Positions 36,657 through 49,000 of a stretch of DNA of 64,000 nt are shown piece by piece. The stretch lies in contig PTEX01000004.1 of the NCBI GenBank assembly GCA_003342815.1, positions 1,788,207 to 1,852,206 of the forward strand, given 5' to 3'. A model generated the notes under the pieces. That model was not told where the DNA came from and did not search any database. It worked only from the letters and a program-made list of their open reading frames with translations. The position numbers were made by a program, and so were the translations under genes. The first letter of the stretch is position 1; each line of letters starts with the position of its first letter. The stretch is from Eudromia elegans (lineage: Eukaryota > Chordata > Aves > Tinamiformes > Tinamidae).

Positions 36657-39600
36657 CTGCGGTGGGAGACAGAGCAGAGTCAGGCCGAGGGGACATGGGC
36701 CAGGCCACAGCCATGGCTGCGAGCGGGGAGGGTACTGGCCCGGGCCCCTTGGGAGGGGAACTCACGTTGGAGTTGGGGGTGGAGGAGACGCTGCTCCGCT
36801 CTGTGTCGTGGAAGGCGCTCTCAGACTGCTCGGACATCTGTGAGAGGGAGGCAGGGAGGGCAGTGCGGCACGGAGGCAGGGGCGACCCCCGGGCGATGCG
36901 GCCAGGCCCCATGCTGTGCAGCCCCCCGTGCAGCCGGCACGGGCAGGGGACCCACCGCAGCACTGCCCCTGCAACCCCGCACTCACCTGAGCAGGGCACG
37001 TGGCCCACGGCCGGCCAAGGCTGCCCTGCCATCTGCAAGGCAATGCCAGGAGAGCAGCCAGACAGGCATGGGCTGCCAGACCTGGGGGACTGCAGTGGCC
37101 GTGCAGGTAGGGTTGGCGAGTACTGACTGTGTGCTGGGTCTTTCGGGATGGGGAGAGACCATGTGAGTACCAACCACATCTGGACTGTCTGCAACTGAAC
37201 CCTCAGGATCCTCTCTCCCAGAGTTATGTGGAAGGGACAAGGCGGGATGTGGGATGGAGCTGTGCCTGGTCCTAGGAACTACACAGGAGGCTGCCCACAC
37301 TCACCTGATAGCTGGAAGGTTTCCGTGGCTGCAGCTTCTTCAGACAGAGGCCAAAGAAGGAGAAGATTATGCAACAGAGAAGGACCACAAAAGTGAAGAG
37401 GGTAACAGGACGGGTAGGACCTAGAGCAGAGAGACATGAGGGCACCACGTGAGTCTTCTAGGGCTGCTTGGAATCTACTGCACCTCTGGCTGAGCCCCAT
37501 GTTGGCGTCTGCTTTGGGTGTTGTGAGCTCTCACTCACCTCCCAAACACTAGCAGATACCTGCCCCTGCATCTGCTGGCCTCCATCACTCCTTCCCCCTT
37601 CCCATCCCTCATTCTCTAGGCTGTGCCTAACTCAGGGACGATGCTGGCTGCTTGTCCCATAGAGCTCGAGACCTGTAACACTCAGAAATGGTGGGGTGAG
37701 GCAGTCCCCAACTCTCCCTACCGAGGCGCAGGACGGAGAAGAAGAGCAGCCAGAACATGCACAGGATGGGGGCCACCACGACCTGGCTGATGGCAGCAAC
37801 GTGGAGGCGCTGGTTCAGCTTGGTGGGGATGTACACGTAGTAGATGTTGTACCGGTCGACCATGTGCTTCAGCAGCATGTAGAGCAAACCTGGCAAGAGG
37901 AACAGGAGACATTTGGGGGAGCAGAATGAAGACAGTCATGGAGCAAGGAGAACAGGGCAGGCCCAGGAGACAGCATGGGAGGGCATCCACAGGCTTGTGG
38001 GAAGCTTGTGCCCGCCCTCGACCATCCCTGGTGACAAGGCAGGCCGTTCTCAGCACAGATGGGCTGAGAGAACAGGAGGTGGGTACTCACCAAAGGGGAC
38101 AATGATGGGGCAAGTGATGCTGTAGGTCATGACGACGGAGAAGATGCAGCAGGTCCAGGCGTACTCCAGCCCAAACTGGAACTGGTAGGCTTGGTTCTGA
38201 GGCACAACCAACAGCTCCATTACCTTCTCACTCCCATGTTAGAGCATGGGAAAGGTCAGGGCCCTTTGGTCCCTCTCGCAGGGCACTGACAAAGCTGGAT
38301 GTGCAGCAGACCGAGAAATGGCAGGTCCTGCACACACCACACCACAGCCAGCAGCTAGTCCACAGCCAGCAGCTAGTCCTTGGCCTTGCAGGACTCCTGA
38401 TGAGGAGCCTCTCCTTCACAAACCCTGCAGAGCTCAGCCCCCTCCAAGCCCCTCACACAGTGAGGCTCCTTTGCACCGCGGGTGGTCCTTGCCTCTCCAA
38501 ACCCACACGTCTGCACAGCTCACCACCCGGGGTAGAGACAAGCCCAGCAGTGCCCTTTGTGCCACGGCCCATCCCCACACACATCCCCATAGCACCTGGA
38601 AAGCCTGATTTTCCAGCTAGCCCCAGGCAACCGAACACGCCTTTGGCACGCCACAGGAGCTGCGTGTGTACACACGCAGCCAGAACCATGTACCCGCTTG
38701 ATGTGGAGCCGCTCAGGCTCAGACTTGGCGAAGCAGAGCCGGGCCGTGTAGACAAGGAGGCCAGGGATGCGCAGCAGCTCCATGGCCGTCCCAATCAGGC
38801 TGGAGGTGACGACGTAGTTGACAAAGAAAGCGCCGTTGTCTGGGAGGAAAACGCACCTGCTCGAGGACGAGGGAGGAGAGTGAGGCCACGCAGGCTGCCG
38901 GGAGCTCCAGGAGGGCGGGAGGTGGCGGGGGGTGGCAGTGGCCTCTCCCCACTCTCCCAGAGCACTGGGCGGACCAGCGCACATCAGGGAGCGCTTGGTA
39001 CTCACTGGAACTTGATATCGGCCTCATCCAGAAAGTGCATGTCAAAGAGCCAGCGGAAGAAAAGATCCAAACTAGAGAGAAGAAGGGCAGCTTAGAAAGG
39101 AAGCACAGAAATAGGGGGATCATGCAGCAAGCGTGTGCTTTCCTTGTGCACAGAGCCAGTTCACCCAAAGGCAGCTCCAATGCTCCTATTTCAGGATCCA
39201 TCAACAGGGAGGTTTCACAGGGGAGCACATGGGGCACAGCCATGGCTATGCAAAGGATCTAGCAGAGTGTTGTCCTATGTCCACCTGCACAGCCCCTGAG
39301 GCATACAGAGGCTCTGCCACTGACTCTCTGGCCCCTATGGGGGTTTAGAGATAAACAAACTGCACATTGCCATGGAGTTAGCAGTCAGGCAGGCTGCATA
39401 GCTGTCCCACTCCCTTTGCAGTGGGCTTTTCTGTCTGTGATGGTGCTGGGAGTGTCAGAGCACTGCTAAAGAGTGAGCATGATCCTCCCTGCACACAGCT
39501 GCTTTTCATCAGCAGCTGAAATGACTCCTACCTCTTAAACTTTTTAAGCTCATTTTCAGACAGGGAAGGAGCGTGTGTGATCCCCAGCCTGCAGGTGAGC

Positions 39601-42600
39601 AAAGACAGCAGCTTGGCAGGTTGGCCAGTACCTCGTCAGCCCCAGCGAAGGCAGGATGATGACCATAAACACCAGGAAAAAGAAGCACTTGTGCATTGTG
39701 AGTTGATTTTCACTTGACCTGGAGAGAGGAGAAAAAAATAGAACTTTGCACTTTCCAGAGGCAGATCAGAAGATCAGGGTGTGAGAAGGGTACCAAGGGC
39801 CCTAAGCACCAAGTAACTGCCACCAGCTACAGGAGGCAATGTACATTGTGAACCTCTCCCCAGGTTGTGGAGGAATCACGACTGGGAACCGCGCTGTAGT
39901 GAAAGCTCTTGCTCCCTTAGTATCACAACCCCATCCCTGTCTCCTCCCAACAGAGCATTTGCTGGCTGTGTATCTTGCAGGCGCTGGCCCAGCAAGAGAG
40001 CTGGATCTCTACCCTGGGTGTAGACTGGATCTCTACCCTGGGTGTAGAAATCGGTGACAATTTTTCTGCCTTGGGAGGAGGAAGTGAGGATGGGTGCGGG
40101 TAAAGGATCCAGGCTCCTGCAAAGAGGGGACTAGAGTAGACCAAACATAGGGACTGGGACTGACAGTATCAAGATAAAGGCAGCAAAACATAGAAGCTGA
40201 GCAGGAGCAGCACTTTCTCTGCTGAGAGGCTTTGAGCATCCTTAATCTGCACCTTCACCTGGGAGGCTTGGAAGCATGGCTGGGATGTGCCTCTTAAACC
40301 AGAGCCATGGCCCTGTCTTTGTAAGTCCCCTGTCATACTATCTATTTTGCTAATGTCTTCAAATCCTCATAAAACCAGCTTTGTTTGCACTTCTTGAGGT
40401 CCTGAACAAGTTCATGGCAAGGAAATAGCTCCTTGGGCATGAGCTGGAGACTTTGCACACAACATCCATGGTACTGTGGGGATCTGCCAGCCTTTGACCC
40501 TACTGCCTGTCTCCATGCAGGTTGGGTCCAAGGAGTCCTACTGAGGCTCTTCCCATCTAATTCAGCCCTGAATAACCCAGCAAGGAGCGGGGTCCTGTTA
40601 CCTCGTCCAGTGTGACTCGAAGAACGCAGAGTAGTAGACGATGAAGGGCAGGAAGACAGAGAAGGCCCAGAGCAGCAGCGTGGGGAAGAACTGGGTAATG
40701 ATGGGATTCTGCAAGAGGAGAGATGTCAGACACCTGCTTAGGGGCCTGCCGGCTTCAGGAAGAAAGAAGCCAACAAACACAGACACCCAGCCTCAGGTAC
40801 ACATGGAGACCCCAAGATCCTCCCACCTACGAGACAGGGAGGATGACAAACAGCATCACAAGGCTCTCCTTGCCTCTCATCAACAACTGCCCTAGTGACG
40901 GTTTGTGTCCTTGGGTCAGCACAAAGCCTGGACCCTTCTCCAACACAGACAGGCCTGCAAGACCCTTTGAGGCTGGCACTGATCCCTGTTGACTACCTTG
41001 AGGCTCTCCACAGGTCGTGTGACATTGAACATATCCATGGTGTTGACGATGATGGCCGGTGTGGTAAGGAAGAAGAGGAGAATGAAGAGGCAGATGTTAA
41101 GGAGGATAAATCGCACCCACCATGATGTGCCACGGACAGATAAATTCTCCCTATGAGAGAAAAATCTCTCTTAGACACAGAACGGAGAACAAGCCAGGTT
41201 TCCTTGGGCCTCCAAGTGCGCCCTCCACAATGTGCTATTATCAGTGCTTTATGCACTGATGCTCCCGGCAGCCTTTCTCTGAGCCCATCATTCCCCTCTT
41301 CCCAGATTTACTGCATCACTACCATCAGAGTACCTAAGACTTGAGGATCACAGCAGGAGCAGCTCCACAATACCAGAGAGACTCTGGAGGTGGGCCAGAG
41401 AAATCAGAGGCTGGCAATCACCAGCAACCCTTCTCAGGCCAACGCCTGGTGATTTCTGCTAGGGCCACAGAGAGAGGGACCTCCAACCCCTGCCCACCCT
41501 GGGAAGATGCCCTGTAGCTATAGCCACAGATTTCCCCCGTTGTGAGGCTGTTCCTCTTGCTGCCCCAGCCTGCAAGGGTGTTTACCATATGATATCACTG
41601 GGTGCAGGTGCATAGCAAACACCCCAGCGGTGTGACTTGACCACTGTAGTCACGGAGGATTGCTGGGGATGCTTATGACAGTGGACGTGACCGTAGTCCT
41701 TCAAAATCCTGCAGGAGAAGAAAGCCAAGGGAACAGGTCTGAGCCAAGGGCCTCCCTGCCCTGCTTTTTATCACACATTTCCCACAGTTCTAGGCTGCAA
41801 TCCTCTTGCAGAGCAGCACTGTCTTCATTTGGGAGACACGGCTGGGACAAATCCAGCATTGGCTTTGGCTGGCCCCAGAGGCAGTGGCCCCAATAGGCTA
41901 CCTCCAGCCTGGCAGCCGCATGGTGTACGTGCTCGGACCAGAAGGGTCACAGCCTCCCCCTCGGAGACAGGTACTCACGCAGCAGTCATCCTCTCATCCT
42001 GGAAGGTGACGAAGGCCATGTCGAGACGCTTGAGTGTGATGCGGTTGCGCTCGGCGTTGAACTCGTCCGTGAGTTTCTCCTCCAGCTCCCCATAGTACTG
42101 CTCAGCATCCACCTGCAGGCAAGGTCACTTTGCAGAGCTCTGCTTGCTGAGGGTAAGGGAGAAGCAGACAGGAGGCAAGACCACAAGCACGCTCCATGAC
42201 CAGGGGCCCCTAAGCATGCAGGAGGGAGAGGAGTTCTGCCTTCCCATCTCCCAGCTGGAGAAAGATTGCAGTCTTAGATTCAAGAGCTGCCAAATCCCAT
42301 TTGGGGAGTGCATCAGCTATCACGGGCAACACGTGCAAGCTGCCGCATTTCACACCAGCTTCTCCAGCAGATACTGCTTGCAAAAGAGGGGCAGAAGCTG
42401 TGTCACGAAGGCAGTAGTCTGGGCTGCAATGGGAAGCTGAGGGCTTTTCAGTACCCATCAAGACCTCAAAGGACAGTGCTGGGGAGAAGTTACTCCCGGG
42501 TCTCCTGATGCCTGCAAAGGGCTCTAGAGATTCCTCAACTTTGCTATTCATGGCAAGAAGGAGATTTCTGAGCAGCCCATCAGCAACCAGTGTGGCAGGT

Positions 42601-45600
42601 GAAAGGAAAGCTCCTGGGGAGGCTCTCCTGTCATGAAGCAGCCCTTGGCCTCTCTGCCAAGAGAGGTGCTGTCTCCAGCCCTGCCGCTTCCCCCCTACCT
42701 GCTCAAAGCCACAGATGCGACAGCAGAAGATGCGGGCACAAGGGTGAGTTTTGATCATGATCTTCCCTTCTTTCTGTGCCTTGGTGGTGAAGTAAAGTCG
42801 TCCCTTCATTGCCTTGCGCCTGCCAGGAACAGGGCCAGAGAGGATGTTTTTTCAGGGAATTCCCCTCCATCCTCACCAAGGAAGACAGAGTAGCTCCCTG
42901 AAGCGGTTGGGCAGAAGCAATCTCAGACTCCCACAGGCTCACCGCCAGCTCAGGACCGCTATGGCCTGAGCCAGCTGTCCCGCCACGACAGGCAGGCTCC
43001 CTCCGAGCCGGCGGCACTGCTTTGCTGGCTCCTGCACGTTGCCCGAGCGCTGCCAGCAAAGCCATGGGAAAGGAAACCTGCCCACCAGCTGTGAACAGCA
43101 CGGCTCACCAGGGCACGAGAAGGGCAGAGCTGTGGGCAGAGCCCCGGGACACTCACCTCTCTGCATCCAGCTTCATCAGCTTGCGCACGTCGAAGCAGAA
43201 CTGGACGTTGGTGACGGTGCAGCTGGGGTAGGCCTCACTGCAGGCATGGTGACACAGTGACAGTGGGACCTGCGGGACGTGGACAGCCTCCCCTTCCCAG
43301 AGCCCAGGAGCTCACTGCCAGCCCCCTGGCAGCCCCCAGCAGGGCAGGCTGGACTGGCAGGGTCCACCAACCCTGCTAAGACCCCGGGTAGGCAGCATGA
43401 GAAGAACCAGCTGCCCTCTCTGCACCAGCGTGGAGCCAGTTGCCTGTAAGGCTGTGGCGTGTTGCCTGCCCTCAGCACAGGGTGAGCACGAGCTGCCTGC
43501 CGAGGGGAGATGGCATATGGTGCTACTCACTGGAAATGCTTGATGATCAGGGAAGGGTCTGTTATCTCCTTGGGAATCCGGGTGACCATCAGTGTCCGGG
43601 CAACCTGCAGGAAGGCGAAGGAGGATCGGTGATGGATGGGGGCAGATGGTCTACTGGACATCTCACTGCAGTCCTGCTCGCCTGCATTGTGGCCAGGGTC
43701 ACTGCTTCCACCATATGGATGAGGAAGGGATGTGCACAAGTGGAAGAGATGAGACTCAGGACAATTCTACTCTCATATGGTAACAGAGATAGGAATCCCT
43801 CATAGCATGATCCCTCATTCCCCACCTACCAGGAGCGCTGGCTGCCAGTGTGGAGTCTGAGTCCATGCAGAGCATTCCAGAAGCATGGCTGAACGTTACA
43901 GCCTCTCAGAGAGCAGGACACAGCAAAGTTTTAACCTCAGCAACAGGGCAGTGATAAGAAACAGTTTTGCCTTTGGACTGCGAGGCTTTCTCCAGAAACT
44001 TGAGGAAATCCACCTAATCTTTCCCTGCCTGCCCAGTGCCAAACTGTTAGTAAAGCTCTCCTTGTACATTAGGACCATCCTTTCTGTAAAGCATGCAGAG
44101 CTGTCTGTCCATGCTGAGAAAGGCAGAGCTGACGGCTGGCAGAGTGGAGGAGTTGCTCACCTTCTCATTCTCTCTGTATTCGAGATGGACGGAGTGATGA
44201 GCCATGCAGAGAATGGTGAGGATGAAATAGATGAGGGCAAAGATACTGTGAAGCCACAGGAGACGGTCCCTGCAGGAAAGAAAGGCAGGATCAGCTACCC
44301 ATGCAGGGGACACATGTCACACAGACCAGCTCTGCACCCTACACACCACTGCCCAGCCCTCCCAGCCCTTGCAAGGATCAGGACACCTTCCTCAGGGGAC
44401 TGAAGGTGCTGCTTCCACGGTGCTAGCTGAGATCCTGTAGAAATGAGGCTGCCCAGGCTACTCCTGATGCAGCCTTTGCTGGTAGTAGGGGTGCAGCAAG
44501 CAGTGCAAGCGTGCCGGCTACGACGACCGTGCTTGTGCGCAGTGCAAACAGACACACGGACAACTGCGAGTAGCGTGCTGCTCACATGGACCAGTCCCTG
44601 GCATGGTCAAGGGGCTATGCTGAGTGCGATGCCTTGGCGCTCCCAGCAGTGCTAAACACAGCAGCAGCAGCACACACAGTCCCCCAAGACATGGGAGCCA
44701 CGTACTGTGTCGGGATGTTGGCGATGGTTGTCCGCCCAAAGTGGGTGGGATTGTTTCCTGCAAGAGAAGAGAAGCAGCAGGGAGGTTACAAGACTCCCGT
44801 GCAGCCTGTGCTCCCAGGGAAACTGCCATGGGGCCTCTTCTTTCCTCTCTTGTCTCCACTCGTCTCCCAGCTCCTTGCCAAGCCCCTGCCATCCCTGAAG
44901 TTCTTCAGCCTCTTTCATTTCTTTTGCCCCACAACTGAGCCTGCTCCCTGTCTATGGGGCTAGTTCTCAGCACAGCCTGTGCAGGATCATCCCTCCAGAG
45001 ACCTTAATTCTGCTCAAGTGTTGGCTCACAACAGCCCTGTTCTGCCCTCTGTCCCTGCAGCGCAGCACACGCTGCTCACCCTGAGGCTGGGGTTGCTTGT
45101 GCCATGCTCCTGAATCACCCCTAGTCTGGGCAAGCACCTACCTAGGAGGTCCCCTGAAAAGTTGACGGGCAGGATAACAGCCACGGAGAGCACACAGACC
45201 AGCATGAGCAGGACCAGGAGATGCCGCTGGAAGGAGAGGTATGTGGTGGCATCGATCCCACATTTACTCTGAATCTCCTCATCCCTGAGGAAGAGAGGTG
45301 GGTCCACATTAGTGCTGGTGGTGCTGCCTGCCCTCCTCTGCCACCACCACCTCCTCCCAACCCCGGGATGCTGGCTGCTCCAGCATTGCAAAAGCCACAG
45401 AAACTCATGGGATCTTGCTTGTGGCATAGAGGATTCAGGCACAAAGGAAATGGGGAGGAAACAGCCTTCAGACTGCCAGCCCATCACAGGACTTGCTCCT
45501 ACGAGAAGAGCTTAAAGACCTTTCTTTTGGGACATGAGCCTGGGCACAGCAGAGCTACAGAGAACGCGCAGAGAGGAGCCCTCTGATCCCTCTCACTGCT

Positions 45601-46062
45601 GGGGTGTTTTAGGAGGGCTGGCTCTGCTCTCCCTCATTGCTGGTCCCCATGGGAGCTCACTCAGTGGCGCTGAGTGTTGGGTGGCTCCACAGCCAGTGAA
45701 CACCTGTGGGCACCAGCTACCTGGGGATGGGCAGTGCTGGGTATCACCAGCAAAGGGAACACCAGAGGCAACTACTTACTTCATTTGGTAGATAGAAATT
45801 AGCCAGGAGCAGAATCCCTGGAAAGGAAGAGAATCAGGATGAGCTGGGGGTGACTACCCCAACCTCCCCACGTAACACTGGGCTTGGGGGCTGAGCCATG
45901 CTCTGCTCTTGTCCAGACAGAGAGTGAGCACAGGGCTCTGCAGGGACACCTGCAGGGGCTGAGCTGCAAGAGTGGCCAAAAGCAGATGCTATAAAAGAAC
46001 AGAAAACATGGTGATATTTGTGCCAAGGATCCATAAATTGTCTTCTCGGGGTCTTTGCTCAA

Positions 46063-46096
<34 letters not shown>

Positions 46097-49000
46097 GACC
46101 ACAACTGACCACTGAACCAGCCAAAGATCAGTACAGGACAACACCAAGATGTTCTTCACTAGTAATAGCTCTGAACCTGACACTGCCTGTAGTATTTGTG
46201 TTTTTCCCTCTATACTTAATTTCATTTAGCTCATTTGAGCTCAGAGCCCTTCTGCAGTCATCTCCATCACAGCTAGTACATCAGTACACTCTGCCCCCCC
46301 ACCCTGTCCCCTTCCAACTAATTTATGAACCCTCTGAAAAGGAAAGCTCCAGGCAGATCCCCGGGGGACCCTTGCCCCATGAATGTTAATGGCTTATTCC
46401 TCCTCTTCATTCCCCGACTCTCTCCATTCCATGACCTTTCCTACTCCACAGCTGAGCTTCTTTTGAACAACTGCAGCAGGAGACTTAGGAAATCCAAACA
46501 GACTCCACCAAATCTCCTCCTGTTCCATGTGCCTGGCTGGCTCCCTGTAGCTCTACGGCCTGACTGCCTGTCAAGAATGCCAGGCTGACTCTCCTCATAC
46601 GTCACGCTCAGTAGTTCTGTGCAAAACAATTTCTAAAAATTTCTCCATTTCTCTGTATGGACATCAAGCTCACTAGTCTGTAATTTCCTCCGTTTTACCA
46701 GAAATCTTCTTGAAAAACAAAACAGCATTGCATTAGGCGATTTCCAGCTCTCTAGGACTTCCAGTTTCGTGAGAGAGATTATGTACTACAGTGAACAGTT
46801 CAGCTATTCATCTCAGAGGTCAGTGGGAACTCTTGGGTCAATACCACTCTTGAAAATTTGTTCTAGTAATAGTAATTCATTAGGTTGTGTTTCCTACAGC
46901 CTTATTCCTCCAGCCCCACTTCCAGAGAGATCCTCCAGAACATCCACCCAAACACAGAAGGGCTCCCCTGTGGGAACTTCTTCAAGCCTCAATATATGTG
47001 TCTCAAGCCTCAATATATATGTGTCTCAATATAGACACAAACTTAGTTTAGATTTCCTGCTACATACATTCTCAAGGAACCTTTCCCTACCTTAAACATG
47101 TACTGATCCTATCAATTCTCTTGCAGGTTTCCTGTTTCTGATGAGTGTGAAGAAAAAAAATAGCATTTTTTTATACCTCTACAAATTTCTCCTCAAAAAT
47201 CACTTTTTCCCCCTCCTGTCTGACTGTACTTTACATGTAAGCTGGCAGAGCTAAGTTAGACCAAGACAAACGAGGACCAAAACACCCTTCAGCTTTTTCT
47301 GGCACACAAAGAGCAGCTCCCAGGCCTGCTGCTAATGAGTGTCAAACAGGAAACATGGTGTCAGAGAGTTTAACATCTCACTGTTAACTTCTGAACTGAG
47401 GTTCCTCTGAATAACAGCATCTCCTTGGACAGGACAGAGCTGGTTTCCTCACCACATCCTGTGGGTACTCACCACATCCTTGTTGTCCGTGTCCAGTGGG
47501 CTGTTCTCAGATGGGGACTTCTCTTTCTCACTTTGCTCACCGTAGAAAAGTGATGTCAAACTTCGAAAGGAGCAGGAGAAAGGAGGGGATGAGGTATGAG
47601 AGAAGAAACAGTAAGGTGAGAAAGAACACCCTTGGAAAANGAACTTGGACCCTCCCTGCCTTCCTTGAACGTTTCCTGGGAAATCAGCAGGCTGAAATAG
47701 GTTTTGTGCACAACAGGCTCAGTGGGAGGAAGACATGTTTGGGTTTGAAGTTATCAGGTTTGATGAGTGAACACACAGGCTGCTCAGGAGGAAGCCTGCC
47801 CTGGGAGGCAGGACTGTTTGAAGCACACAAGAAGGGCACCCTCAGCCCTCCACATCCTCTGGGAAATGCCTGTCCATCCCCACAAACACCTGCGCTGGAG
47901 CCTGCATCCACCCAGTGCCTGGAGGGAGGACACCCCACACTGACAGACAGCTGGGATCTGTAGCACAGTTGCCTGAGGAGAATTGCCTTAGCTTAAGGAC
48001 AAGGGCCCAATGAACTGTCTTCTACATTCCACTGTTTTCAGCCCTCTTGAACACCATTACAACAAAGGAATCTTAACAAGATTTTGCATTTTGAATTTTG
48101 ACTGCCCCTTTGATCTTCTCAGTGAACTAAAACCTTGCTCATCCATTTCCAGACTTCAACCCAGAGCCCAAGTCCAAGTCTATTCATGGGTGTCCTCACG
48201 CCTTTCTCACCTATCGTTGTCCATCAGCAGTGCCAGGCGGCCATAGTCCCAAGCTGCTTTCCGAAGGCAGGAGAAGACCAGAAGGAGAAGCTGCAACAAG
48301 AGTAAAAAGGAAAGGTGAAGGGTCTTGCTGTGGGACCCCACCACATCCCTCCTGTCTTCCTGTTGCTGGGCCCAAGTACACACAAATTTTGCCTCTCAAG
48401 CTAACCTCCTCCTGCTCCACGAGCTCACCACAGCTGCTGGAGGATGGCAACACAGACACAGTGCAGGGGACCCCACACATCTGTACATACCTGTACCACG
48501 AGACCCCTGCAAGTACAGGGCAGCGACCCCTAAGGTTACAACCCCCACAGTGTGGGCAAAGCTGCTGCCTCCCTATGCTGTATGATCACTTACACAGTCC
48601 CAAACACAGGCCACCCCGGCACACACACGGCCTATGTGCTCACAGCAACCCTCTCCCCGGGGATGCCACATCTGCACACAACCTTAGCTACAGCCCAAAA
48701 CTAAGTCCTCTCTTTCCCTCCTGGTCAGGCATTGTTGGTGGGATGAGCAGTGGGTGCTCCTGTGTGCATGAGTGGCTCAGTCCCTTCTCCGCTGCCCCAC
48801 GTCACAGGGTTCTGAGCAAGAAACACAGAGCACTGCTGCACTGCACCCGTGAGAGGGATTTACTAGACTCAAACACCAAATCCCACCATAGCAACGGCCA
48901 TCCTACAGAATCAGAAGGCAGGTCTAAATGGCTACTTTGAGCAAACCAAGCTTGGTAGCAGGACACAAAGGGGTCACAACACCTTTCGGCCACTTTCTTC

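Noticed and set aside
36348..37166. 272-codon plus-strand ORF
   Set aside because: It is an antisense shadow of the last TMEM63C exons and introns, and does not resemble any protein.
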